Assembly (NCBI GenBank): GCA_000827265.1
Contig: KN834776.1
Location: 370,716-434,715 of the forward strand
DNA length: 64,000 bases
Direction of reading: 5' to 3'
Source: Collybiopsis luxurians FD-317 M1
Lineage: Eukaryota > Basidiomycota > Agaricomycetes > Agaricales > Omphalotaceae
Part shown: positions 23,182 through 35,794 of the stretch, one piece after another
How the letters are laid out: each line of letters starts with the position of its first letter
Position numbering within the stretch: the first letter of the stretch is position 1
Position numbers and translations under genes: made by a program
Notes under the pieces: generated by a model
Database searches by the model: none
What the model was told of the DNA's origin: nothing
Seen by the model: the letters and a program-made list of their open reading frames with translations, nothing else

Positions 23182-23950
23182 CTAACAGGGAAAAACTCCG
23201 ACCTTGCGGCCTTCCTGTAAAATCAATATTGCTTGATGTATTTCGACGAACCAGCTAAATCCTTTGCGAAACCAGCCGAACCCGCTTGCAATTGGATATT
23301 TACATCGCCTTAGGATACTCTTGTAGGGCAACGCTTGTACATGAAGGTGAAGGTGGTCTATCGAGTTGAAGGGAGAAATATGGAAGCCCATCCTACGGAA
23401 AATCAGTATCAACATTGGTCCAGGGTAATTCAATGAAGTTCTACTTTCTCATTGGCCCCACAATCGCGAGTCCGTCGAGAAGTTGATTGCCCACATTAAA
23501 CATGCCGTTAACTATAAATGGAGGATCAGATGGCTGCTGTCAGGTCACAATGGGAACGTATGCGTACGCAATTCAACATCTGACTTTCCCAACTGTTTGA
23601 CGCTCGCTGTAGAGAGTGGCGTCAGGGTCAGAATCAGGATTTGAGAAAGGGATGGACTGACAAATGTGTTTCTTAGGGACAACTTGAAAATGATGTTCGC
23701 AGGCAGGACTCCGATCCATAAAAGCGACAAAGTCTTCGTTCTACAAAAACGTCCATAAAAATTTTACAGAGCTGCATCAGCAAGAGTGTTAAAAATGGAC
23801 ACCGACCTCCCATAGCACATTGAAACCATTCTGAACGGAAACATTACAAAAGGAGCAATTCGAACTGTAGTTGGAATACTCGGCCGGGGGCGTCCATCCT
23901 GTAATGCTTTTGGGCGCGGATTCAGCAAAAAAATTTGTAAACCCAATCAT
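23182..23950 (-). CDS. HIT (histidine triad) family nucleotide hydrolase
   Basis: Four exons (23807-23950, 23585-23740, 23445-23536, 23182-23392) sum to 603 nt, 200 residues. The fold is recognised from the zinc-type pair CSFC near residue 30, then VLWENEDFVAFMDRSPA, HHFQVVPKKHI, and the histidine triad IDHLHLHVQA close to the C-terminus (a His-x-His-x-His pattern with hydrophobic spacers). HIT enzymes hydrolyse or transfer nucleotide phosphoramidates or adenylates; the pattern is closest to Hint3/aprataxin-like fungal HIT proteins, and the exact substrate is unknown. The acceptor of exon 3 is ambiguous by one codon (CAG repeated). Length is normal for a short HIT protein and no lesion is seen. 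Confidence 0.9.
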
Positions 23951-26900
23951 GGGCGTCGAGGCGAAACCTCATATAAGCGCTCAAAGAGCGCGTAAGCAGC
24001 GTGAGAACGTTTGGACCGGACACTTATGTAAAGGCAACCCATAGCGCTATTGGCTGCATACATACAACTAAAAGCAAGTAATATCGCGTCGTTGGAAGAC
24101 ATCCGATTTACTTGCGTTGTGACATTTCACCTCGCCGTATTTCTCCAGGCATTGTTGCGTTTCCTTAAATTACAATCTATGACATACGTTCATTTTTCAA
24201 TCAAGCTATCCAAGGGCCAAGCCTTGTTTAAGTGCGCAAACGTTGCAAGTTCAAGATTGATCAAACAGAATGCTCTTGTACGAACATAAAAGTTCAATCT
24301 AATTCAAGGTTTAATGGAACCTCAACAAAAGGTGCGGACCGTCTCAAAATAAGTACTCCTCGAAACTTATCGGTATCCTGTGTATCGCGACATTGCGTTG
24401 CGTGATTCGCGTCAGTCCACTTCCACTCCACAAAGCATTGAACGTATATATACTCTGCAAATGCACGCTATGGAAGCATTCAACTTGGATTCTATGTGGC
24501 GTTTTGGTCTTGGCATCAATCTGCAAGAGGTCTTTTCTGAAAATCCTATCTTTTTTTCGCTTCTGGGACTCCGCTGACTTGGCTGTTCCAAGTCAGATTC
24601 ACTCCTTTCTCCCCTCTCCCCTCTCCCCTCAGGAGCAAGAAATTGATCTATTCCCCCATTTATGATTTCAGTTATGAGGGAGTACGATGTTCCTGGCTTA
24701 ATTCAATCAGTAGATGTTGTTCCAAACATCGAGTACCTTGATTTTGAACTTAGAACCTCATCCGGTGTCTTACATTGATCCTATTAGACCATTCGATGCT
24801 GGAAGCAAGTTTCTGAAGTGCTTCTCTGCTTGGCTTTAGCTTGGCGTTGTCAGTCAATGTCTGGAAGGTTGATGGAATGACGAAATCCCACGTAGTGGAT
24901 TGTTCGGCGTCTGCTTTCCTAAAATAACTGGACACAGCAAAATACAATGAATGAATAACGACCAAAGCAATGGAACGGTGCTCACAAATGGTTTTTTTTT
25001 CCTGACGACTACTGCGAGCTAGGAAGCAGCTGTATTCACCGATAACGAAACTCACGGCGAGAGCGATAAACACATTTGCTTCCCCTAAGTTCAACATTTG
25101 GGCAGTCTAATCACGGTGAGGTCTTATCACGGTGACCTCATCTACGTCGATTGAGTTCAGTTTTCCGACTACGTACATGGTAGGATACGTAAGGCCATCA
25201 GCACTTATAACCTCGCAGAAAAACTACTGTTCGACTCGATCTGTAACGTTCAAGCGAACATTAACCCCTCCTACCTCGGAATTAACTGGACGTACATGCG
25301 TCCAATTTCCGTCCCCTAGGAGACTTTAATCGGTGTCATCCTGCCGAAGACGGGGGAGATCATGTTGGCTTGTATTAAGTATAAGAGTTGGTGCTGTGTC
25401 ATTGTCTTCACTTCTTTGGGAAGCCTCCAAGAATATCAGTTCCGTAAGAGAAAAGCTAAGCGAGAAAATATTCAGGCCAACCAGTTCGGTTCACGTTAGA
25501 ACCTTCATTTCTATCTTGGCCCAAAAATAGACTTTCCCTACACGCTTTCAATTCGAGTAACAGCACGGTACGGTCTCCACATTTACACTGGCCGTATCAG
25601 CTAAAGGACCCAATCTATCTCAAAATGTCTCCTTCCATCGCTTACGGACTACAGTAGTGGCTATGCTCTACGTAGGCCAATTTTGCTTCTTCGTGTTCCG
25701 TCTCTTCTGAAGAAACCTAATTATAGATATCCATTTTTAGGCCTATTTTAATGTAAAGAACTTCCTAGCATATTGTACTCGGGACAGTCAGGACCAGAGA
25801 AATTGCTTCCGAATTTTAGAGGAGCTTCGAGGGATTTTTGAGAGGAAGTCGGATCGAACCGCTTGATGTCATTGTTGTGTATCATGCTATAGCTGAAATT
25901 TCTCACATTCTTTTTCCGAGTCGTGAAGCTCGTGAGGCGCTGTCGGCTCTAGTACAAATCTATGAACTAACCATGCAAGGTAAATCGCCTAAAAATCCCT
26001 AGTGTCGAGGACTTCTGCACGTTCCGATGCTTTTGATAGACCATTGCTGTGACGTGGCTGCCGAGTATCCACGATGCACTCGATGCTGGTTCGTATTCAA
26101 AACTTTAAAGCAAGTCTATCGGCATAGAAAGGTCGCTGATACAACCACGTTCGCCGAAAGAAGATCTAGCGGAACTTTTTTTTTATTGAATTCTGCGGAC
26201 TCCGTTACATCATATCAGCTATCATCTAAATTGTAGATGTATCAAGCTGACCCCGCCCGGAATCTGACGAAATTTCAACTCTGTAGTTAGTCCGAACACT
26301 TAGCACAGGACCGCAAAGAAGGGAATAGGAAAACGAGAGAGGGAAGGGCACGAGTATTGATGGAATCTTGGATATCGATAGCTATTCTGCTCGCCCCGTA
26401 GCACCCGATATACCTGGCACGAGACCCTCTTGCTCCAGTGGTCCGAGTAGAGGATCATTTCATTCTATTCAAGCCTGGATAGATCTCGCTTTGATAACTC
26501 ACCACGAGGAGCACCATACTGACCACGCACTTCGATTCCACAAGAAGCTCCTTCCCGGTTTCTGCTTCGGAGTCTCGATGGTAGCACTTCTGATCAGTTC
26601 ACAAGACCTAACCTTTTCCTGTCTCTTGAGCTAAACTACTGACATTCAGAAGACGTCAAGTTGGAGTGAAAGCTCTGAGAATTCATATCCTTACTCCCAT
26701 CCGGTCAAAGCAAGTGTTATCAACTCCCAGATATGTAAAATAACGTACAGCCACTTCCTTATCAAATCGGAAATTTTCTCCAGAAAGCTTTGGTCAATCG
26801 ATGAAATGTTCTCTTGAGACGTGGCCTTTCTGTATGAAGCGCAAGTTGAGTTTGACAGATATTCCTTTTTCGATCCATGTTTACTGCACGAAACGGCAGG

Positions 26901-28492
26901 GTCGAACAAGTCACAATTGCAATTAGTATAATGAGGGCTCGGCATCGTGAAAAAGCGATCTTTAGTGGCTCATGACGCGATTTTTGAACCCCCGAATTGT
27001 AGAGTAGGTACCGGTGTGAGATTTGAACTGGCTGCCGGCCGCTGATCAGTGATCTTCAACCCGATTTTTAGAACAGGAAGTAGGCTCGAGATAGTTATTT
27101 GTGGATAATAAGCTACGTAGTCAGTCCCATGAAAAAAATACGTACCCAGTCTAGTAATGACAGCGAGTATGAGGCCATGGGCAGAGATCCCGACAAGTGG
27201 CGATAAATAGACTGTGTCTATCACGCAGGAAACCACAAAATGAGTAAAATTGGGTCCGGTACTATTATTATTATCCAAGTCTCCGTCTCTTTCCGAGTTC
27301 TAAATCGCGTTTTTTGCAGTCTATGGTGCTCGTCAGCCTGAACCAGTTTGATTTTGAGCATCGCTATGGTTTTATTGTACTTTTACACGTTCCGATACTT
27401 TCCAGAACGTATAGCATATCCGAGATTCCGCAACCTATGCTATTGTAGGTCTCCCGGGCCATTACGAAGTCGGTCAAATCGCATACTCCAGGGTTCATTC
27501 AAAGAACCCGTAAGAGCAAGACCAGAGCACAGAATTTACTATTCAATGGCGAAAGACTGTGCACGGTAATATTTAGATTCGATTTCATTCATACACCCGC
27601 ATCAACACAGTTATTTCCAAGCACAAGTCAGCGCTTCTCTCGCTCTCCCTCTACGCCCGCATTTGTGCGGCGAAAGTCATGGTATGGAATACAAGCCCGC
27701 AAAGAGGCATCTATGTCTTCGGAATTACGACCTTGCCAACTGAAATTTGAATTCATGCGATGACTAATTTTGCCATCCATGACATACTCTACACGCTCGT
27801 TACTCTCCATTTCACGCTAGTCTTGTTGACTCAAGACCGCTAATTTGTTATGTACAGCAAAACAATGCTACCAGACTGCTTCAAGGTACATGATGAAGAG
27901 GAGTTCTCTCCTAATCTCTATGCAAATTCAAGTTTCAACAGCACACACTGTATTTTCAACGAATCGGGTTTAACTTTGCAATTTGAAAATACCTAGTGTC
28001 CGAACTTTGTCATGTATGTCCATATTTTCGTTCAATAATGTAACCCTGAAGGGAATGTCTCTGAATGGCGCAGTCATCATGATTGACTGAAGCAGGTATA
28101 TCGCCGTCGCTGGGTAATCTTTTTAAATTTAAAAGACCGGAAAATCAGAACCGACAAGGGGAAATGCAACGGTTGGGTGCGGATTTTCCGTTTAACTTTC
28201 TCCAGCTCGCTCATCTGACTATCGCACATATACTCGTATTTAGATGTGAACGGATGAATTCTTCACTTCTGCTCTCCATATCCACGAACACTAGTCATTT
28301 TTCGAATCCAACTGCGGACGAACTTGAAAAACGATGCAATACATAATTGAAGCACTTGATCAACGCATGGTGTATGGATGTGAGCAAAATAAGTCTTCAT
28401 AGTTAATCTCTTCTCATTCCCTATCCATATCGTGGCTATACTCTTTGTACTGTGTCACTTGAGCCTTCGAGTCGGGACTAATTGGATCGCAG
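23951..28492. other. Gene-poor stretch, mostly decayed
   Basis: No intact gene was recognised in 4.5 kb. A possible short minus-strand unit at 24750-25097 begins MLNLGEANVFIALA and has plausible introns, but an in-frame TAG follows the second one. Its C-terminal block (TTWDFVIPSTFQTLTDNAKL) is of no known family. A CCCCTCT triple repeat lies at 24605-24630. Open frames elsewhere are short and lack splice support. Confidence 0.4.
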
Positions 28493-29460
28493 ATTGTCGA
28501 GAAATTGCTCGGATCAGGTCACGCAGTTGGAGAGTATGGTAATGTTACTTCATATTCAAGCTCACACTGAGCTCTACTACCAGGGCTGCTCGAGGAGAAA
28601 AAGTCTCCCAACTTGCAAAGGTCTTTAATGACTACGAAAGCTGGCTTGTCACTGGTACCTCATATTCAATGCCAATGTGAAAAGGTTCTCGTTATAGAAT
28701 CATACCCAGGAATGCCGCATTCTGACAGCATAATGGACGTCGCGGAGAGACATTCGAACGACACTTCCAGTTATAAAAAATTCCTGGACCGCGCTGGAGT
28801 GAAGACCATTGTTGTCACTGGATCCCAGGTGACCTATCTACCAACGGCCTTATTGGACCTCGAGGTCAGCTCGGATTGCCCATATCTTCAGACTGGTCAG
28901 TGGCGAGCAATAACATTGGAAGATGCTCGAAAAACGACGGAAGCGCAATAGCATATAGCACAGAAAACTCTTGGCCTATAAATTATGATAGCCTGACACT
29001 CGGATGGTCATCAGTGAGTATGCGCTCTTGTATTGAAAATACCTGTGCTCGTTTCAGCGGATTTGACCTACTTTTTTGGTTCCTTCGCCCAAGTATCAGT
29101 GTATCGTCAATCACCCAAGATGTATGCTTTCTACAGCACCAAGAGTTTTGTTCATTCCCCCCTTCGACCTGATAACAGAGTGTTCGCTCATTTTCCCGAC
29201 CGGACGGATGTGAGAGACGTCGCCGAGACTCATCTTAGTGTGGTACATAGCCGGACTATTGATGAACTATTACATTGTATGCACTCTGCAAGTGAACAAT
29301 TGGAAAAAATTTCTTTCTTTTATCAATGAGGCTCGCCCTGCGCCCGCCGATCATCCGTGTGGCCCCGGAAACGCCCCAAGCGACAAACCCGAACAGAATT
29401 GAAAAATATCTTGGAATAAAAAATGAATTGTACACCCTTCTCGGGATTCAATTGGCATAA
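28493..29460 (+). pseudogene. Decayed NAD(P)-dependent reductase (dihydroflavonol-4-reductase/3-beta-HSD-like)
   Basis: Pieces of one family appear in the right order on the plus strand: IVEKLLGSGHAV followed by AARGEKVSQLAKVF (the segment after the nucleotide-binding loop), then KKFLDRAGVKTIVVTGSQVT, then STKSFVHSPLRPDN, FAHFPDRTDVRDVAETHLSV, and a C-terminal RIEKYLGIKNE ending in TAA at 29460. The N-terminal glycine loop, the stretch with the catalytic Tyr-x3-Lys, and a central block are missing or interrupted by stops. In-frame stops occur after about 28678 and 28951. The family reduces carbonyls with NADPH; this copy should be inactive. Confidence 0.65.
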
Positions 29461-30837
29461 ATCATATCGTTCATTCTATTTTGGGTTATCTCTAGAAGTA
29501 GCAGGAGATAAATGATTTCAATCTGCCAAATAAACCCCCATTCAACTAAGGAAGTTCACGATGAAAGCAAAATGTAAGGCGGCGTCTTCCACAATGCAGA
29601 AATGTCTGTCTGATACAGTCATAGATGGGCTGATGATCTGGCGGAGTTTAAAATTTGCAGCTGTCAGCATACCGACGCATACCGATGCTGCAAGCAATCG
29701 CATTGGTCATTAGAAGCTTTCGTAGACAGTTTTCATACTTCACTGTATACTTTTTCTGTTCACAAGGCCGGTTAACAACTGACTCATATTGGATGGTAAA
29801 AGAAATGTACTTAAACTTCGTGCGCACCACCTATCCACCTATATTTTCGAGATCCACGAGTCTATCGAATGATAAATTCTCGAAAGTCTTCATAAATAGG
29901 CCGGGGACGAACTTCAACGAGTCCAGCAAAGTTTCGTACTCACTTTTCTTAAGGCCCTGTGAATAACGCCGTGAAGCGATCTTAATTGGTTCTAACGTCT
30001 TAGCCATGTCAGGATTGAATGAACGCTCATCATGAAGTCTCCCGAAGCACCCCAATCCTGAGATTATAAGTACCTTCTGTTTATCTACTAAAACTGGACG
30101 AAAATAGGATTCATTGAGGGTGCTACGCCTAATTGGGGATCTGAACCGATCTCGCTAATACTATTTGTTGGTCTGAAGGACGCCAGAAACCTAGTACAAC
30201 ACTCGGGGCAGTCAGCAGTGACATTATTTCTAGAATTTGAACATTTCTTGGACACGGAGCGGGCTTTCAGCCATGATGTGAATACCCACTATTTACAGGC
30301 AGTCCCCGTGGTGTTGTCAGCAGGACGATTTGACATTAGGAGTTATTGTATGCATCAGAAAGTTGTGTAACGTCCTTCAATTCATGATTCAGGAACATTT
30401 AAAAGTAGAAAATATGCTAGTGTACATACTAACTTTCTGGCGACAAGGGGCTAACCCAAAGCTGAAAACGAACTGGAAAATGCCTGTGGTTCTAAACGGC
30501 TTGTTTTTACGAAGCAGTTCACTTCGTGAAGATTGAGGGGAAATCAAAGATCCATGAAGATAAAATCTTGTTGCCTGATTCTTTTTTAAATCTTTTTCGC
30601 TCTCTTTGTATGGCGCGAGAATCCTGAGATCAAAGACCTCCCCTATCGAGCCTGACAGTAGACGAACAATGGGAATTTTTCGCCGAACGGTGTCCGGTCA
30701 GGTCGACACTAGTTTCGCCACTATATTGGAAAATAGCGAATCAGGCATGGAGAAACCGCTCGCGCCCAGAAGGCATCCAAGTGATCATGACATGCTAGAC
30801 AGGAAGAGTGCCAAATTATCTCATGGAGTCATTAGAA
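29461..30837. other. Intergenic, left flank of the segmental duplication
   Basis: No gene was recognised. A minus-strand frame at 29831-30055 and plus frames at 30330-30896 are open for 65-96 codons but match nothing known and lack splice context. Confidence 0.35.
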
Positions 30838-31272
30838 GGTCAGTTGTCCAAGTTAGCGGAACCAGTTCAGTCGGCTTCCCTTACCAGATACTATAAGCCA
30901 GTGCGTTGGGTTGAATACCTACATAGTAGGTTAACAGTTCTCCAAACCTCGTGAATTATCAATCAAGAGCCTTGCCGAGTACCTACCAACTTCAATAGTT
31001 ACCCTTTTTTACATACTCTACGATGTACAGTATGCATTTGTCTCTCCGTTTTACACCAAACCTTGCGACACACAGATTGTAGGATTGATTCGTCGATTTG
31101 CTATAAACAGGAATACACACTGGCCTTTTGCTTTGAGGTAAGTACGTGAACAAAGACACTTTCTTCCTACGCCAATTCTACAAATACAACCGATCTTCTT
31201 TGTATCGGCAGCGTCAAAATCGGGGTCAATTTGAGTCAAGGTAAGAACCCAAAAATGTAGAATTTTCCATGT

Positions 31273-32542
31273 CTACTCATAGATACCAAACATTCGCTGC
31301 ATGATGTAGTCGCACACGGAAAGTCCCTCAACAGTCTCATCATTGACAACTTGCTTCAGTACGTACTCCGCCGTTACGATCTCGTAGTCTGAATCTTCGT
31401 AAGGCAAAGCAGCACATAGCATAACATTGGTCTTTTCCTCTACTCCTTCGAGAGGAGTAAGACCGAGTTCGTTTTGCCGGTCGCAGAGGTCGCCATCCAT
31501 ATTAAATGTAAGAAGTTTGCGAAGAGCGGCAAGTTTGCGAGTAGTGGCGGCGAGATAGAGTGGCGTCGCACCCTTATTGTCGCGACTATGAACGGAGGTA
31601 GGAAAGATCTACGGTTTGGTATATATCAATAAACGCAGCGATTTTATCTTCAGACAGGAAACGAATGGCACCGTGAAGTGGAAAGTGCTCGGCGTATTCT
31701 AACAGAGGCAAGGGCGTATCGTCAACTGGGAATATCTCTCGCACTGATTGCGCATCGGCATCCGCGGGGATATCTCGAGAAGGATGGGAAAGATTAGGTG
31801 CAAATGCGAAATATTGAGTGTGTCCGACTCTGCGAAATCCATGCTGAGTACAGTCAGGAGGGTGTAATTCCTACATTCGAGAGCAATCAGGATACCTTTA
31901 AATAGAACTGAACGATCTTGGATTGTAGCTCATAGAATTCTCTCGTTGAGCCAGAGCGGAGTGGTGCGGGGAAACAATACACCAAACTCTTCAGTCCCAC
32001 CAATGAGCCACTCAGCAGTTCTCCAAGTAATCTCGAGCCGACGCCTTGACCTTGGAACTAGTTCGAGTGAGCCACTTTGTTCCCAAAAGGAGAATTAAAA
32101 CAACATTTACCCCCGGATACACATACACTTCCTTGAGGTAGATGAGTTCCCCTTCGTTCATTTCCTGGCCCCAGCAGCCTAGGCCACTGCGGAAGCCAGG
32201 TTTAATGAATGCGTCCTTGACATATCCATTGCGGTCAAACATTGCGACACTAATGTCGGCCGTTTCCTGAGAGAATTCATCGAAAATCCAGTGGAATAAT
32301 CGTTCCGAGGTGTGGTCATTATGAATGCCTGTCATGTCTACCCGGAAGGCTTTAAGACTGGCAACTTCGCCATACTGAGGATGCTTAACAAGAAACGTGA
32401 TATACTGAACAAACTGAGGGAAATCGCCGCCCGGAGAAGCATCGGATTTGATGCTGCAGTCAGATAGAGAGATTTTTTTAAGGGCAGTTGGGGGAGGTGG
32501 AGAATTCATAAGCTGGAAGATCTGTGAAAGTGCATCCGACAT
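31273..32542 (-). pseudogene. GNAT-ankyrin fusion gene, copy A, broken by a 4-bp insertion
   Basis: Exons align one to one with copy B: 32111-32542, 31896-32057, and 31843 downwards to 31273. The acetyltransferase-like part is intact (RSGLGCWGQEMNEGELIYLK, then QGQGVGSRLL, then HGFRRVGHTQYFAF). In exon 3 four extra bases (ATCT at 31607-31610, absent from copy B) shift the frame after FIDIYQTVDLSYLRS and cause a stop. Beyond it the ankyrin region resumes in another frame (LCDRQNELGLTPLEGVEE). A truncated acetyltransferase-only protein is still possible. See copy B for function. Confidence 0.8.
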
Positions 32543-33599
32543 GGGGACACTTGAAGGGCGAAGCTGGCTTGAGAAAAAAAGTGGCGATTAAAACGAAAGA
32601 AAAAAGTGCACGGTTAGCGCCCCAGCGCTCGAGATTGGTTTCGGCAAGTTTCGGCTTCCGACGTTGTCATTTCTTCCAATATATTACTAGTTCAGTACTC
32701 ATGAATTCCAAGCAGGTCGTATTGGCAGGGATAGAGAATAACGGGAGATCCTTGAGAAAGTCAGCTGGCTGCTTTCGAGACAATTCGGCTGACATTGTCC
32801 AGTGTTTTCACTCTTCGAAATGGTTTGTCTTTTCAAGGCTTGCTACTTATAATAAAGGCTCCACTCACGTGGGCAAAACCTTGCTTGCGCACTGGAGATG
32901 CTTTCACTGATGAGCACCAAGCGGCAGATTATTCATGATTCCTGTACAATAGCCTTGGTTTCGCTCGTCGGTCCTTTTGGTCCTCACTTTCTTGGCACAT
33001 ATGAAGAAAAAAGAAGAAGAGTTAAGCGGATGTCTATGACAATGAAGAAGGAAGCAAAGACGGTCTGGTTAATATTAAGTGCCAAAATATCGTGCTGGGT
33101 GTCTATTTGCTTTTGAGCCAAAAACACATTTGAATATGTGAGAAATGATCTCATCAAAATGTAATTTACAGGTGTGGAATAGACCTTGCAAGCAAGGTGA
33201 TCGTCCTGATGGTGTACTTGTCTTATATAGGAATCCTGCGAGTGAACCTTACTTTGGACCTAATACCCTCACATTCTATCACAACCTCCCTAGGAAAGGT
33301 AATGTCTGTGACCCTTTAATCATTTTCATAACCATGAACAGATTCTTGTAGGTCGGAGCACCCAACTTGAGCGCTGCAACCTTGGAACGCTAGTTCTGTG
33401 CAACTTACATGTCTCATCTACGAATTCTTAACCTCTTGCAACATGTTCCTATCGAAATCTCAACTGGCCGAGGTCTCAATGTGGCGCTGAACATCGAATT
33501 CTCCTCGTTCTCTGTCTCGATTTTGGGAAAAAACTAGGTTTCCGGAGAGTACACGACCGTTTTTGCTCCCCTATATCGAATCGTTTTGAGTATGGGGTG
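32543..33599. other. Intergenic part of copy A
   Basis: It is homologous to 36.5-37.0 kb in copy B and includes the presumed upstream region of the GNAT-ankyrin gene, where blocks at 32620-32870 match 36541-36820. A decayed plus-strand frame around 33380-33480 (SHLRILNLLQHVPIEISTG) matches a frame near 36950, which suggests a lost gene present before the duplication. No intact gene is seen. Confidence 0.45.
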
Positions 33600-34076
33600 T
33601 TCCGAGAGTAGATTCGGAGACTACAACAATAGGTAGGGTAGATTTGACCGCGAGAGGGCATGCAGCAACACAGGCGGGATTAGGACGCGTGCGTGCAAAT
33701 GGCTTGCAAGTACAAGATATTCCGAATCCAACCGCTTTTCACGTTTCTCTTCCCTTTCCCTTGCGATCAAAATGGGAAGTACTTTGACCAGAGCGATGCG
33801 AACTGCAGCTGGAGCTGGAGCTGGAAAGCGGACAGGCAATTACACGAACCGAGTTGGAGGTCGGGCCGCTCTAAGACGAAGGTGCAGAAGGAGTTGATTC
33901 GTAGCCTGGATGTCTACCCAGTATCTCATGGGTTGGAGCATATTGAAGTGGGGCCAACTGGGCATCGGTGACAAACGAAATGAAGGACACGGAACCTCGG
34001 GAGCGCCAGAAGAGTGCAGAATTGGCATATCGTGTAGACAAAAACCGTCTCTGAGGAGCGGTATTCTGCAGATGGT
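33600..34076 (-). pseudogene. Duplicated 3' fragment of the forkhead gene
   Basis: This segment matches 37570-38051, the last part of the final exon of the forkhead gene and its 3' flank. It ends abruptly at the duplication junction, so the promoter, the DNA-binding domain and most of the coding region are absent. Small indels also break the frame, and no start codon in context is available. Confidence 0.82.
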
Positions 34077-34516
34077 CAGTTGTCCAAGGCACCGTAACCA
34101 GTTCACTCGGCTGTGTCTTACCAGATACTACAAGCCAGCGCATTGGGTTGAATACCTACATAGTGGGTTAACCAGTAAGTAAATTCTCCAAGCCTCATGA
34201 ATTATCAATCAAGAGTCCTCCCGAACACTTACCAACTTCAGCACTCACCATTTTTCACCTACTCTACGATATACTGTACGCATTTATCTTTCTCCTTTTT
34301 ACACCGAACCTTGCGACACATAGATTGTAGGACTGATTCGTCGATGCGCTATAAACAGGAATATACACTGGCTTTTTAGGTACGTGAACAAAGACACTTT
34401 CCTTCTACGCCAATTCCACAACATACAACCGATCTTCGTACCAGTAGCTTCAAAATCAGACCAGCTTGAACCAGGGTAAGGACCCAAAAATAGACTAGCA
34501 CGCAGAATTTCCATGT

Positions 34517-35794
34517 CTACTCATAGATTTCCAATACCCGCTCATTGAAGTAGTCGCGCATGGAAAGTCCTTCAACATTTTCGTCATTGACAGCTTGCTT
34601 CAGGAGGTATTCCGCCGTTACGAGATCGTGAAGTGAATTTTCGAACGGGAGAAAGGAACATAGAATGGCATTCGTCCTTTCCTCTACTGCTTCCAGAGGA
34701 GTAAGACCGAGTTCGTTTTGGCGGTCGCAGAGGTCGGCGCCCGTATTGAACGTAAGAAGTTTGCGAAGAGCGGCAAGTTTGCGAGTAGTGGCGGCGAGAT
34801 AGAGTGGCGTGAAACCCTTATTGTCGCGACTATGAACGGAGGTAGGAAAGACGGCTTGGTATATATCAATAAACGCAGCGAATTTATCTTCGGACATGAA
34901 ACGAATGGCACCGTGAAGTGGAAAGCGCTCGGTGTATTCTAGCAGAGGCAAGGGCGTATCGTCAACTGGGAATATCTCTCGTACTGATTTCGCATCGGCA
35001 TCCGCAGGGATATCTCGAGAAGGATGGGTAGGATCAAGGGCAAGCGCGAAATATTGAGTATGTCCGATTCTACGAAATCCATGCTAAGTTGAATCAGGAA
35101 GACGTATCTTCTACATTCGGGAACAATCAGGATACCTTTAGATAGAATTGAATGATCTTGGGCTGTAGGTCATGGAATTCCTCCCTCGAGGCAAAGCGGA
35201 GTGGCGCGGGAAAACAATAAATCAAACTTGTCGGTCCCACCCACGAGCTTTTCAGCAGTTCTTCTAGTAATCTCGAGCCGACGCCTTGATTTTGGAACTA
35301 ATTCGAGTGAGCTACTCCTTTCCCAAAAGGATAATTGAAACAAAAGTTACCGCTGAATACACGCTCAGTTCCTTGATGTAGATGAGCTCCCCTTCATTCA
35401 TTTCCTGACCCCAACATCCGAGGCCGCTGCGAAAGCCAGGTCTAATGAATGCATCTTTGACATATCCATGACGGTTAAAGATTGCCACACTGAAGTCGGC
35501 CGTTTCCTGAGAGTATTCATCGAAAATCTGGTGGAATAATCGTTCCGATCTGAAATCGTTATGAAGGCCTGTTATGTCTACCCGGCAGGCTTTGAGATGG
35601 GCGATTTCGCGATACTTTGAATGCTCAGCAGTAATCGTGATGTACTGGACAAACTGAGGGAAATCGCCTGGATCAGAAGCTTCAGATTTAATGGTGCAGT
35701 CAGATAGAGAGATTTTTTCGAAGGAAGTTGGTAATGATATGGGAGTCATAGCCTCATGAAAGGCCGCCATAATCTGTGAAAGTGGATCAGACAT
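34517..35794 (-). CDS. GNAT acetyltransferase-like/ankyrin fusion protein, intact copy B
   Basis: Three exons (35351-35794, 35136-35297, 34517-35083) sum to 1173 nt, 390 residues. The N-terminal half resembles a GNAT fold: RSGLGCWGQEMNEGELIYIK (start of the core, ~125), the acetyl-CoA pyrophosphate-loop pattern QNQGVGSRLLEELL (~151), and HGFRRIGHTQYFALA (~203), the usual end of the fold. The C-terminal half has ankyrin-like segments: FPLHGAIRF, then NKGFTPLYLAATTRKLAALRKLL, and LGLTPLEAVEE. The acetyl acceptor is unknown; the pairing suggests target choice through the ankyrin repeats, which is an inference. Relative to the relic at 44 kb this protein stops before a Cys-rich tail (YGCTCGSC). 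A downstream exon adding that tail cannot be excluded. The neighbour at 31-32.5 kb is its tandem paralogue. Confidence 0.82.

Larger units (their letters stand above)
30838..34076. repeat. Tandem segmental duplication, copy A (3.24 kb)
   Basis: This segment and 34074-38051 are diverged direct repeats. Aligned points: 30838 with 34074 (GGTCAGTTGTCCAAG), 32542 with 35794 (start of the GNAT-ankyrin gene), 32620 with 36541, 33620 with 37590, and the junction at 34071-34076 with 38046-38051 (TCTGCAGATGGT). Copy A lacks about 0.7 kb that copy B has between 35.83 and 36.54 kb. Copy A contains a frameshifted GNAT-ankyrin gene and only the 3' end of the forkhead gene. Confidence 0.88.

Noticed and set aside
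24604..24632. CCCCTCT triple repeat that looked like a telomere-type or regulatory repeat
   Set aside because: Only three short units, not matching fungal telomere repeats, and no gene nearby.
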